Positions 26,145 through 34,399 are shown, counted from the first letter of the stretch. The stretch: 37,804 bases of DNA from Deltaproteobacteria bacterium (GCA_020444075.1 JAHLLR010000051.1:1-37804), one strand, 5' to 3'. Program-made: numbers and translations. The notes: generated by a model from the letters alone, not told the origin.

Positions 26145-26921
26145 GTGGGCTTTGCACTTCAGGGAATCGGTTTCGCCCACCCGGGCAAGACCATTTTCGA
26201 GGGGCTGGACCTGGAGCTGCCTGCCGGCCGTTTTACCGGAATCGTCGGCCCCAACGGCTGCGGCAAGACCACGCTGCTGGACCTGATCTGCCGGCATATA
26301 AAGCCTCATCAAGGCCACATCCACTACGGGGGCAGGCCTCTGGACGAATATGGCAAACGGGCTCTGGCCCGAGAGATCGCGCTGGTGCCCCAGGATTACG
26401 GTATCAATTTCCCCTTTACCGTCGAAGAGGTGGTTTTTATGGGGCGATACCCCCATACGCCCCGATTCGGCGCACCGTCCTCCGAAGACGTGGATCGGGT
26501 GACCCGGACCATGGCCGATTGCGATGTGCTGGCATTCAAGGATCGCCCTATCACGTCGCTGAGCGGGGGCGAGCGCCAGCGGGTGGTTTTTGCGCGAGCC
26601 CTGGCCCAGGACACCCCGGTGCTGGTTCTGGACGAGGCCACGGCCAACCTGGACGTCCGCCACACCCTGACACTGCTGGATTGGGTGGCCGGTCTGGTTC
26701 AGACCGAACGACGGACGGTGATTGCGGTGTTTCAGGACCTGAATCTGGCATCGGCTTACAGCCAGGACATCGTCATGGTTAAAGCGGGCCGGGTGGTGGC
26801 AGCCGGCCCTACGGAAAAGGTGTTTACCCCGCAGAATCTGAAAGAGGTTTTTGACGTTCAGGCCCGGGTGGCAGTTGACGATTTTACCGGACGGCTGCAA
26901 GTCCGATACAAAAGATCCTGA
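26145..26921 (+). CDS. ABC transporter ATPase (BtuD/FecE type)
   Basis: The 258-residue ATPase pairs with the FecCD permease. Walker A is IVGPNGCGKTTLLD, the Q-loop is LVPQDYG, the signature is SLSGGERQRVVFARAL, Walker B is PVLVLDEATANLDVRHTL, and the switch region is VIAVFQDLNLASAYS. In that switch segment a Gln sits where most ABC ATPases have the catalytic His (LHDLN becomes FQDLN), which is a notable substitution. Start is GTG at 26145, 2 bases after the permease stop; AAGGGG lies about 9-14 bases upstream. Confidence 0.94.
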   Translation: MGFALQGIGFAHPGKTIFEGLDLELPAGRFTGIVGPNGCGKTTLLDLICRHIKPHQGHIHYGGRPLDEYGKRALAREIALVPQDYGINFPFTVEEVVFMGRYPHTPRFGAPSSEDVDRVTRTMADCDVLAFKDRPITSLSGGERQRVVFARALAQDTPVLVLDEATANLDVRHTLTLLDWVAGLVQTERRTVIAVFQDLNLASAYSQDIVMVKAGRVVAAGPTEKVFTPQNLKEVFDVQARVAVDDFTGRLQVRYKRS

Positions 26922-26953
26922 TTGGGAAATTCAGGGATCGAGGTAGAGAAGCA

Positions 26954-27904
26954 TTGAAGGGAAAAACGTTCCTGCTCAGCGTTCTGATCGCATGGCAGTT
27001 GTGGGGGAGTGCAGGCCTTGCCGCTGATTTCCCGATGGATAAAGCCGTGCGCGACAACGCCCCCTATGCCCGCATCATCTCCCTTTACGGTGCGCATACG
27101 GAAAACTTGCTGACGATGGGTGCGGCCGCCCAGCTTCTTGGCATCGATGGTCAGTCGGCCCGCCTGCCCGGAGCCGAAGGAAAAGCGATCTTTTCCTATC
27201 ATGACGACCCGGAGCGGTTTCTGGCCGCCCGTCCGGACCTGGTGCTGATCCGTCCCATGATCGACCGCGGGTACCCTCGATTGGTGGAACGCCTGAAGCA
27301 AAGCGGGATCCGGGTGGTGTCGGTGCAGCCTACTACCGTGGACCAGTTGGAGGGATACTGGCGTCTGTTGGGGCAGCTCAGCGGAAGAGCGGCGCAAGCC
27401 GACGGCATGCATCGCGCCTTTAAGATGGCGGTGCATGACTTCAAGCGGCTGTCCGCGAAGGTGGAAAACCGCCGGCGGGTCTACTTCGAGGCCATCCACC
27501 CCAAAATGAAAACGTTTACGCCCCGGGCCATGGCCATTTTTGCCCTGGAAACCGCCGGCGGCATCAATGTGGCCGCCGACGCCCCGGTGCGGGCTGACAA
27601 CAACATCGCCGTTTATGGCAAGGAGCGGCTGCTCTCCCATGCCGCCGGGATTGATGTTTTCCTTTTCCAACAAGGCGCCATGAATCAGACCTCCGTGGAG
27701 GCGATCATGGCGGAGCCGGGATTTGGCGCCATCAAGGCCATCAAAACGGGGCAGGTGTTCCAGGTGGACGAAATGATCGTTTCGCGTCCTACCCTGGGGC
27801 TGTTGAAAGGGATTTACCGGATCGGCTGTTTGCTCTATCCGGACGTGTACTGTGCGGCGGGGTTGGACATATTGGCCGCCGCCGGCATGGATGGCGCGCA
27901 TTGA
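26954..27904 (+). CDS. Periplasmic substrate-binding protein of the FecCD/BtuCDF importer
   Basis: The 316-residue protein begins with a signal peptide (MKGKTFLLSVLIAWQLWG, cleavage near GLAA). The mature part has the TroA/BtuF helical-hinge layout: RIISLYGAHTENLLTMGAAAQLLGID, RFLAARPDLVLIRP, RLKQSGIRVVSVQPTTVDQL, and a C-terminal FQVDEMIVSRPTLGLLKG. No lipobox Cys is seen, so it is probably soluble in the periplasm. It is the third gene of the importer. The start is TTG at 26954, preceded by GAGG; no ATG is available that would keep the signal peptide. The ligand is inferred to be a corrinoid or cobalt-tetrapyrrole. Confidence 0.92.
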   Translation: MKGKTFLLSVLIAWQLWGSAGLAADFPMDKAVRDNAPYARIISLYGAHTENLLTMGAAAQLLGIDGQSARLPGAEGKAIFSYHDDPERFLAARPDLVLIRPMIDRGYPRLVERLKQSGIRVVSVQPTTVDQLEGYWRLLGQLSGRAAQADGMHRAFKMAVHDFKRLSAKVENRRRVYFEAIHPKMKTFTPRAMAIFALETAGGINVAADAPVRADNNIAVYGKERLLSHAAGIDVFLFQQGAMNQTSVEAIMAEPGFGAIKAIKTGQVFQVDEMIVSRPTLGLLKGIYRIGCLLYPDVYCAAGLDILAAAGMDGAH

Positions 27905-27970
27905 TTAATCAAAAGCAGGGTCAACCGTTGGTTTGGGTCCTTATTTGAGATCTGGATATTGTAATTTGTG

Positions 27971-28112
27971 GAGCCAATTTCAAAACGCCCCATTTCGGCC
28001 AATATCGGCGTTGGGCTCACATTTCAATCCTCAACGTAGCGCGGCTACGCCTGCGGTTGAAATGATCGCCCGCCTTGATCTTGACCGAACTGAAACGTTT
28101 TGAAACAGGCTC
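27971..28112. repeat. 142-bp imperfect palindromic element in the B12 operon
   Basis: The outer arms 27971-27998 and 28085-28112 are 28-base imperfect inverted repeats sharing GAGCC, TTTCAAAACG and TTCGG. Inside them, ATTTCAA (28021-28027) and TTGAAAT (28057-28063) also pair, and the centre is CGTAGC-GCG-GCTACG (28035-28049). The whole segment can fold on itself. It lies between the binding-protein gene and cobB. It has no open reading frame of note and looks like a REP/MITE-like element. Confidence 0.7.
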
Positions 28113-28136
28113 TGTGGTTTTCAGTTTTTCCGGGTT

Positions 28137-28142
28137 AGGAGG
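28137..28142 (+). promoter_or_regulatory. Shine-Dalgarno that fixes an ATC start for cobB/cbiA
   Basis: A perfect AGGAGG lies 5 bases before ATC 28148. It overlaps an in-frame TAG (28136-28138), so translation in this frame cannot begin further upstream. Confidence 0.7.
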
Positions 28143-28147
28143 TCGTC

Positions 28148-29533
28148 ATCAAAGGCATCGTTATCGCCGGTACCCACAGCGGGTCAGGCAAAACCACCAT
28201 TACCCTCGGTTTGATGGCTGCGCTCGCCGCCAGGGGTTACGCCGTTGCGCCTTTCAAGGTGGGGCCGGATTTCATCGATCCCGGCCACCACAGCCGGGTT
28301 GCCGGACGGGTCAGCCGCAACCTGGACGGCTGGATGCTCTCACGGGCCTACAACCTGGAGACCTTTGCCAGGCACACCATCGACGCCGATATCGCTGTGG
28401 TGGAGGGGGTGATGGGTCTGTATGACGGCTACGACGGGCGCAGCGAAGCCGGATCCACCGCCCAGATGGCCAAGTGGCTGGGCCTGCCGGTGGTGCTGGT
28501 GGTGGGCGCACGTTCCATGGCCCGCAGCGCCGCCGCCCTGGTGAAGGGTTTTGAAGGCTTTGATGACGCGCTGTCCTTTGCCGGAGTGATGTTCAATCAT
28601 CTGGGCAGCGACCGCCATCTGGGTTACCTGAAAGAAGCCATGGACGGCCATGTGCGCATGCCGGTGCTGGGCGGTCTGGTGCGCGATGCGGCCATCGCCA
28701 TTCCCGAACGGCATCTGGGGCTGGTGACCCGCGACGATCACGATCTTTCCGCGGAGCATCGCAGGCGTCTGGCCGGGTTGATTGAGAGCCGGATAAACCT
28801 TGACGAACTGATTCGGATACTCCCGGAGATCGATCGTCGGGGGGGGGCGTCAATAGCCTCCAACGGGATGAATTCGGCTGATGTGCGCATCGGCGTGGCC
28901 CGGGATGCCGCCTTCTGCTTCTATTACCCAGACAACCTCGAGCTGCTGGAGGCGGCCGGAGCCCGTCTGGTTTATTTCTCGCCCCTGACGGACAGCCGGC
29001 TGCCGGAAGGCCTGGACGGGCTTTATTTCGGCGGGGGCTATCCGGAGCTGCACGCCGGGACCCTGTCTGATAACCGTTCGCTGCGGCAGGAAATCCGGCA
29101 TTTGAGCCGAATGAACATGCCCATATACGGCGAGTGTGGGGGATTCATGTACCTGTGCCGGGAGATGGGGGACGCCGAGGGCAACGCTTTTCCCATGACC
29201 GGTTGCCTGCCCTTGGACACCCGCATGCTCGGTCGGCTCAAGGCCCTGGGATACCGGGAAATCACGCAGGCACAGGCAACGGTGCTGGGACCGGCCGGGC
29301 AGACCATGCGGGGACATGAATTTCACTATTCCACCATTTCAGGTGGGGCTGTGGATGCGTCCGGAGCCTACCGGATGACCGACCGGGCCGGTATGGACAA
29401 GGCAGCTGAAGGTTTTGTGGCCCGCCAGACCCTGGGCAGTTATGTGCACCTGCATTTCGGAAGCTGCCCGCAGGCAGCCCGGCACTTCGTATGCGCATGT
29501 GGCCGGTGGGCTGCGGAACATAAAAAAGATTAA
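28148..29533 (+). CDS. cbiA: Cobyrinate a,c-diamide synthase (CobB/CbiA), apparent ATC start
   Basis: The frame encodes about 461 residues, the usual length. It amidates the a and c side chains of cob(II)yrinate (CbiA) or hydrogenobyrinate (CobB) using glutamine and ATP. The P-loop is IVIAGTHSGSGKTTITLG at the very N-terminus, then VAPFKVGPDFIDPGHHSRVAGR and VVEGVMGLYDGYDG. The C-terminal glutaminase has YFGGGYPELHAG, the nucleophile Cys in PIYGECGGFMYL, and MRGHEFHYS. An in-frame TAG lies at 28136, and no ATG, GTG or TTG occurs until 28211, which is past the P-loop. AGGAGG at 28137-28142 is 5 bases before ATC 28148, the likely start. A sequencing error of ATG is the alternative. Confidence 0.93.
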   Translation: MKGIVIAGTHSGSGKTTITLGLMAALAARGYAVAPFKVGPDFIDPGHHSRVAGRVSRNLDGWMLSRAYNLETFARHTIDADIAVVEGVMGLYDGYDGRSEAGSTAQMAKWLGLPVVLVVGARSMARSAAALVKGFEGFDDALSFAGVMFNHLGSDRHLGYLKEAMDGHVRMPVLGGLVRDAAIAIPERHLGLVTRDDHDLSAEHRRRLAGLIESRINLDELIRILPEIDRRGGASIASNGMNSADVRIGVARDAAFCFYYPDNLELLEAAGARLVYFSPLTDSRLPEGLDGLYFGGGYPELHAGTLSDNRSLRQEIRHLSRMNMPIYGECGGFMYLCREMGDAEGNAFPMTGCLPLDTRMLGRLKALGYREITQAQATVLGPAGQTMRGHEFHYSTISGGAVDASGAYRMTDRAGMDKAAEGFVARQTLGSYVHLHFGSCPQAARHFVCACGRWAAEHKKD

Positions 29534-29543
29534 GGAACCGTTC

Positions 29544-30161
29544 ATGAAACCCCATGAGATCGAACGATTGAGTTTTCAGATCATCGACAGCGAGGCCGGT
29601 GTCCACGACTTCCCGCCGGATCACTGGTCGGTGGTGCGCCGGGTGATTCATACCAGCGCTGATTTTGAATGGCAGGAGATGATCCGTCTGCATCCGCAGG
29701 CCATTTCCTCCGGCGTGGCTGCGATACGCCGCGGGTGCCCTATCATCACCGATACCAATATGGCGCGGGCGGGAATCCGTCAGCGGGATCTGGTTCCCTT
29801 TGGCGCCACGGTGCACTGCTATATGACCGATGAACGGGTGGCCGGGATCGCCGCGAGCACGGGCTTGACAAGGGCCAGGGCGGCCGTAGACCTTGCCGCA
29901 CCGGATCTTGCCGGGGGCATTTACGTGGTGGGCAACGCCCCCACGGCCCTGCTGCGGCTGATTGAGCTCATGGACCAGGGCCAGGCGCGTCCGGCCCTGG
30001 TGGTCGGGTTGCCGGTGGGGTTTGTCAATGCCGCCGAATCCAAAGCCCTGCTGCTGGAATGCGATATCCCCTATATTACCAATGTGGGCCGCAAGGGCGG
30101 CTCCAATGTGGCTGCCGCCGTGGTCAATGCGTTGATCATCATGGCCGGTGAAAAACAATAG
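29544..30161 (+). CDS. cbiC: Cobalt-precorrin-8 methylmutase
   Basis: The 205-residue enzyme moves a methyl group from C-11 to C-12 to form cobyrinate in the anaerobic B12 pathway. It shows the CbiC/CobH marks IERLSFQIIDSEAG, VVRRVIHTSADFEW with the catalytic His, GCPIITDTNMARAGI, the NAPTALLRLIEL segment and the RPALVVGLPVGFVNAAESK signature. The frame runs upstream to 29415, but the ATG at 29544 has AAGGA about 8 bases before it and lies 10 bases after the cbiA stop, so it is the start. It is cytoplasmic. Confidence 0.95.
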   Translation: MKPHEIERLSFQIIDSEAGVHDFPPDHWSVVRRVIHTSADFEWQEMIRLHPQAISSGVAAIRRGCPIITDTNMARAGIRQRDLVPFGATVHCYMTDERVAGIAASTGLTRARAAVDLAAPDLAGGIYVVGNAPTALLRLIELMDQGQARPALVVGLPVGFVNAAESKALLLECDIPYITNVGRKGGSNVAAAVVNALIIMAGEKQ

Positions 30162-30258
30162 ACCGGGATCGTTTTTGCCAACCGGCGATGCGGCCATTGA
30201 ACCGACTATCGACGCTGAACAGCTTCAACCGGAAAACCTTTTTAGAACAGGCGACGCC

Positions 30259-30993
30259 ATGAATACGTTAACCTACGGAACGCTTTTCGGCATCGGGGTG
30301 GGGCCCGGTGACCCGGATCTGATCCCCCTCAAATCGGTCAAGATCATCAAGCGGGTTGATGTGATCTTCGCGGCATCTTCCACGAAAAATGCCCACAGCC
30401 AGGCGGTCACGATCGCCGCACCGCATATTCCCGAAACCAGCGACGTGCGGTTGCTGCCCTTTCCCATGACCAAGGACCGGGCCGAAAAAGAGGCATGCTG
30501 GCAAGCCCATGCCCGCACCATCATCACCGAATTGGAAAAGGGCCGCGATGTGGCTTTTCTCACTTTGGGAGATTCGCTGACGTATGCCACCTACGGATAT
30601 GTGTTGAAGTACGTGCTGGCCCTGGCGCCCGGAGCGCCGGTGGTGACCGTCCCCGGCATTACCGCCTATCAGGCCGCCGCCGCCCGGGTGAACCGCCCCC
30701 TGGTGGAGGGGGAGGAGTCGCTGCTGGTGTTGTCCGGCGTGGAGGGGGGGCAACGCCTGCGCCAGTTCTCGGAAATAGTGGATAACGTGGTTTTCATGAA
30801 GGCGTATCGCAACGCCGGGGATATCACGGATGCCCTGGAAGAAAAGCACATGCTTGAAAACAGTGTGGCTGTGGCCAACTGCTGCCTGACAAACGAAGAG
30901 GTGATTGAAGATATAAAAACATTGAAGCAGCGCAAGCCGGGATACTGGACCCTGATCCTTGCCAAGAGAAACCACAACCATGAGGAACACTGA
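30259..30993 (+). CDS. cbiL: Cobalt-precorrin-2 C20-methyltransferase
   Basis: The 244-residue SAM-dependent methylase belongs to the tetrapyrrole methylase family. Marks are TLFGIGVGPGDPDLIPLKSVK, LTLGDSLTYATYGYVL, VTVPGITAYQAAAARVNRPL and FMKAYRNAGDITDAL. It methylates C-20 of cobalt-factor II or precorrin-2, the step after cobalt insertion by CbiK. An in-frame GTG at 30148 would overlap cbiC by 14 bases, but the ATG at 30259 gives the standard N-terminus; the 97 bases between cbiC and this start have no other gene. It overlaps the following membrane-protein gene by 14 bases. Confidence 0.94.
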   Translation: MNTLTYGTLFGIGVGPGDPDLIPLKSVKIIKRVDVIFAASSTKNAHSQAVTIAAPHIPETSDVRLLPFPMTKDRAEKEACWQAHARTIITELEKGRDVAFLTLGDSLTYATYGYVLKYVLALAPGAPVVTVPGITAYQAAAARVNRPLVEGEESLLVLSGVEGGQRLRQFSEIVDNVVFMKAYRNAGDITDALEEKHMLENSVAVANCCLTNEEVIEDIKTLKQRKPGYWTLILAKRNHNHEEH

Positions 30994-32038
30994 GTCCCGG
31001 CTGCCCTATAAGGCCCTGGCGGTTTCCACGGTTCTCTCCCTTCTGGTGGTCGGCTGGGGATGGCTCAACCTGGAGACGCTGACCGTCCATCGGCTGGTTG
31101 TGAGTTTGTTCTGGCCGCTGGTCCGCCTGCTCGTTTTCATTGCCCTGGGACTGGTGGTGGGGCAGACCATCGAAGCCACCGGATGGACCCGGAAATTGGC
31201 CGTGGTGGCGGCCCCCCTGTTCCGTTTCAGCAACCTGGGGGATCGCTGTTCGGCCGCTTTCACGACATCTTTTTTTTCCGGAGTGGCCGCCAACGCCATG
31301 CTGTGGGAGTTTTTCAAGGATGAGAAGATTACCCGCCGGCAATTGTTCCTGGGCAACCTCATGAACCAATTTTCGGCCTATTTCCTCCACCTGCCGACCA
31401 CCTTTTTCATTGTCATCCCCCTTACCGGATGGGCCGGGACGCTCTACTTTTTACTCACCTTCATCGCCCTGGTGGCCAGAACTTTGCTGGTGATGCTCTA
31501 TGGCCGCTCTTTCTGCCGGCCGGAGAGGGACTCGCAGGAGGCTGCTGACCGGATGGACACCCCATTGGAAACCGGCCGAGGGAAAAAGGATGTTTTCAAG
31601 GCGGTTAAAAAGCGTCTGCCCGGGCGGATCGTTGGTATCGCCGTATATGTGGTGCCGATCTACGCCCTGGTTTTCATGGTCAGCGCCATGGGTGGGTTCG
31701 ATGCGGCCCGGGAGTGGCTGGCCCATTTCGTGGTTACCAGTGTGCTGCCCGTGGAATCGCTGTCGGTGATCATCTTAAGCTTCGCCGCTGAATTCACTTC
31801 CGGTTTCGCCGCTGCCGGTGCCCTGATGGAGGCCGGTGTATTGACCGTCAAGCAGACCGTGATCGCTCTGCTGGCGGGAAACATCGTGGCTTTTCCCATC
31901 CGCGCGCTGCGCCACCAGCTGCCCCGGTACATGGGCATCTTCTCGCCGGCCATGGGGCTCCAGCTGCTGCTTCTCGGCCAGGGACTGCGGGTAATCAGCC
32001 TGGTGGTGGTCGGGGTGATTTATTACTGGTTTTTTTAA
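30980..32038 (+). CDS. Nucleoside-recognition (Gate) domain membrane protein
   Basis: The 352-residue protein has about eight or nine hydrophobic helices in two Gate-domain repeats. The first is around LGLVVGQTIEATGWTRKLAVVAAPLFRF and TSFFSGVAANAMLWEFF; the second is around VGIAVYVVPIYALVFMVSAM and FAAEFTSGFAAAGALMEAG. The Gate/nucleoside-recognition family is shared with CNT-like transporters and spore maturation proteins. No biochemical role is known for this branch. Its overlap with cbiL by 14 bases places it in the B12 operon, suggesting transport of a B12 intermediate, a lower-ligand precursor or cobalt. The ATG at 30980 is chosen; a TTG at 30959 is the only other in-frame upstream option. 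Confidence 0.85.
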   Translation: MRNTESRLPYKALAVSTVLSLLVVGWGWLNLETLTVHRLVVSLFWPLVRLLVFIALGLVVGQTIEATGWTRKLAVVAAPLFRFSNLGDRCSAAFTTSFFSGVAANAMLWEFFKDEKITRRQLFLGNLMNQFSAYFLHLPTTFFIVIPLTGWAGTLYFLLTFIALVARTLLVMLYGRSFCRPERDSQEAADRMDTPLETGRGKKDVFKAVKKRLPGRIVGIAVYVVPIYALVFMVSAMGGFDAAREWLAHFVVTSVLPVESLSVIILSFAAEFTSGFAAAGALMEAGVLTVKQTVIALLAGNIVAFPIRALRHQLPRYMGIFSPAMGLQLLLLGQGLRVISLVVVGVIYYWFF

Positions 32039-32071
32039 CGGGTCCAAAAATACTATCTGGAAAAGAGAACC

Positions 32072-33094
32072 ATGCATCCATCCGAAAATGAATTTATGGC
32101 CGGCCAGCGCCTGATGGCGGGTTTCGATGGAACCGTCTTCAACGACGACCTGGAAGTTCTCATCGGCACCTTGCGGGTGGGGGGGCTGATCCTTTTTTCG
32201 CGCAACCTGGACACCCCGGCGCAGATCCGACGGTTGTGCCGTGACTGTCAGGAATGCGCGGGCCGGCATGGATTGCCCCCGCTGTTCATCGCCATCGATC
32301 AGGAGGGGGGGACGGTGGCCCGGCTAAAACCCCCCTTTACCCAGTTTCCGGGAAATCCGGCCATGCAGCATCCCGAGGACGCCGCCCGCTTTGCCCGGAT
32401 AACGGCCATGGAACTCAAACCCTTGGGGATCAACATGAATATGGCGCCGGTACTGGACGTCGCCCCGGAAGGGGGCGACAGCATCATGGCCGGCCGCGTC
32501 TTCGGCAGTGATCCGGGGTGGGTCGCAAAAATGGGCATGACGGTGATCGACCACCTTCAACGGCGCGGGATCATGGCGGTGGCCAAGCATTTTCCCGGCA
32601 TCGGCCGTACCGTGCTGGACAGCCACTTGGCGCTGCCGGACCTGGAGATCGATCCAAAGATGCTGGCCGATTTCGACCTGATCCCCTTCGAATCCGCCAT
32701 CCGGGGAAACGTAGCCGGCATCATGCTCTCCCATATCCGTTACACCGGCATCGATCCGGTGTGGCCGGCCAGCCTGAGCCCGGCCATTACGGCAGACCTG
32801 CTGCGGCGAAAGATGGGATACAACGGGGTCGTGATGACCGACGATCTGGACATGGGAGCGATCAAGCCCAGCCACGATATCGACACCGCCATCAGCCAGA
32901 TCCTGAGCGCCGATGTGGACATTGCCCTGATCTGCCACAAAGGCCCGGATATCCAGGCGGCCTGCGAGAAAATTCGCAAGTCCCTCATTGACGACAAGGA
33001 TCTCCGGCAGATGGGACGGCAGTCGGTGGAGCGGATTCTGCGGTTGAAACGGGGATACCTGGGCGGGGCCTGGGCGTCGAGAATTAAAGGGTAG
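32072..33094 (+). CDS. nagZ: Beta-N-acetylhexosaminidase (NagZ, GH3 family)
   Basis: The 340-residue GH3 enzyme cleaves GlcNAc from GlcNAc-anhydroMurNAc-peptides in peptidoglycan recycling. Family marks are LIGTLRVGGLILFSRNL, PPLFIAIDQEGGTVARL, the MNMAPVLDV motif, AVAKHFPGIGRTVLDSHLALP with the catalytic His loop, and VVMTDDLDMGAI containing the Asp nucleophile. There is no signal peptide, consistent with the cytoplasmic NagZ of Gram-negative bacteria. It starts 33 bases after the Gate-protein stop and may extend that operon, although its function does not concern cobalamin. It converges with tsaD. Confidence 0.94.
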   Translation: MHPSENEFMAGQRLMAGFDGTVFNDDLEVLIGTLRVGGLILFSRNLDTPAQIRRLCRDCQECAGRHGLPPLFIAIDQEGGTVARLKPPFTQFPGNPAMQHPEDAARFARITAMELKPLGINMNMAPVLDVAPEGGDSIMAGRVFGSDPGWVAKMGMTVIDHLQRRGIMAVAKHFPGIGRTVLDSHLALPDLEIDPKMLADFDLIPFESAIRGNVAGIMLSHIRYTGIDPVWPASLSPAITADLLRRKMGYNGVVMTDDLDMGAIKPSHDIDTAISQILSADVDIALICHKGPDIQAACEKIRKSLIDDKDLRQMGRQSVERILRLKRGYLGGAWASRIKG

Positions 33095-33208
33095 GGGATC
33101 GGGATGTCGAGGCTCGAAGACAAGGGACGGATGCCTGAAGCCGGGTTGAGGACTATTCTTTCAGTGGATACCGGTGGTCGACAGGTTCGACGAATTCAAC
33201 ATTTCCCT

Positions 33209-34222
33209 TTATCCGCTGATCGGTCTGAATTTCACCCGTGAGTAGACATCGTCCTCCATGCCGGAACATTCGCCGGCCTTAAGCCGGTAATAGCCCACTG
33301 CAGCGACCATGGCGGCGTTATCGCCGCACAGGTCGGCGGACGGGATGTGAACGGTCATGCCGGCTTCGTCCGCATCTAGGGTGACGGCTTGCCGCAGCCC
33401 CCGGTTGGCCGCCACACCCCCCACTACGGCCAGATGGCGGCAGCCTTTTTCCCTTGCCGCGTGGATGATCTTGTATGACAGCACCTCAACCACTGCCGCC
33501 TGAAAGCCCGCGGCGATGTGGGCCTGATCATCCCGGTAAGTCTCCTTGTGGGTCTGGATATACCGGCTGACCGCAGACTTGATTCCACTGAAGGAAAAAT
33601 CGAACTGGTCCTTGTCGAGAAACGGCCGGGTGAAAAAAACCTTGTCCGGGTCGCCCTGGGCTGCCAGTCGATCGATCACCACCCCCCCGGGATAGCCCAA
33701 TCCCATCATCTTGGCCACTTTGTCGTAGGCTTCACCGGCCGCGTCATCCCGGGTCTGTCCCATGGGGTGAAACTCCCGGTGGGAGGTGACATGGTAGATG
33801 CTGGTGTGACCCCCGGAAACCAGCAGCGCCACGAAGGGGAAGGGGGGCGGCTCCGGCTCAAGGAACACGGAATTGATATGTCCCTCCAGGTGGTCCACGC
33901 CGATCCATGGGATTCCATGTCCGTAGGCAAAGCCCTTGGCAAAGGAGAAGCCGACCAGCAGCGACCCGACCAGACCGGGACCCTGAGTAACGGCCACGCC
34001 GTCGATTTGGTCTGCCGTGAGGCCTGCCCTGGCAACGGCGCCGGTGACAACGGGAACGATGGCCTCGATGTGTTTTCGGGAGGCCAATTCCGGCACCACG
34101 CCGCCATATGGGTGGTGGATGGCCACCTGGGAGGCCACCACCGAAGAGAGTACCTGGTGTCCGTCGCGCACCAGGGCGGCCGCCGTTTCGTCGCAGGATG
34201 ATTCTATGCCAAGCACAATCAT
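33209..34222 (-). CDS. tsaD: tRNA N6-adenosine threonylcarbamoyltransferase
   Basis: The 337-residue ASKHA-fold protein transfers the threonylcarbamoyl group to A37 of ANN-decoding tRNAs, using the product of a TsaC-type enzyme such as that at 6062. It has MIVLGIESSCDETAAALV, GGVVPELASRKH, QGPGLVGSLLVG, the metal-binding pair His111 and His115 in VDHLEGHINS, LLVSGGHTSIYHV, and the FSFSGIKSAV and VVGGVAANRGLR segments. AGGAA lies about 8 bases before the ATG. A terminator for the upstream gene lies 47 bases before the start, so it is probably transcribed from its own promoter. Confidence 0.97.
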   Translation of the reverse strand: MIVLGIESSCDETAAALVRDGHQVLSSVVASQVAIHHPYGGVVPELASRKHIEAIVPVVTGAVARAGLTADQIDGVAVTQGPGLVGSLLVGFSFAKGFAYGHGIPWIGVDHLEGHINSVFLEPEPPPFPFVALLVSGGHTSIYHVTSHREFHPMGQTRDDAAGEAYDKVAKMMGLGYPGGVVIDRLAAQGDPDKVFFTRPFLDKDQFDFSFSGIKSAVSRYIQTHKETYRDDQAHIAAGFQAAVVEVLSYKIIHAAREKGCRHLAVVGGVAANRGLRQAVTLDADEAGMTVHIPSADLCGDNAAMVAAVGYYRLKAGECSGMEDDVYSRVKFRPISG

Positions 34223-34268
34223 GGGTGTGTTCCTGATCGTTTCATCGTTGCCGATAGCCGGCTTTCAA

Positions 34269-34310
34269 TAAAAAAACCGAAACGGCGGCCATCTGGACCG
34301 GCCGTTCCGG
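34269..34310 (-). terminator. Intrinsic terminator after purM / small ORF
   Basis: Read on the minus strand, CCGGAACGG pairs with CCGTTTCGG and is followed by a run of seven T (complement of 34270-34276). It ends transcription from purM and the small ORF about 47 bases ahead of tsaD. Confidence 0.75.
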
Positions 34311-34399
34311 CTTAAGCGGTTATGTCAGCCGCTGATGGGCTATCGCTGATCTTTCTTCCGCCTGTATTGCTCCGAACCGGAGCGACGCGCACCGGGTGC

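Noticed and set aside
28211-29533. cbiA starting at TTG 28211
   Set aside because: This start would remove the P-loop needed for ATP binding and has no Shine-Dalgarno; the AGGAGG-ATC arrangement at 28148 fits far better.
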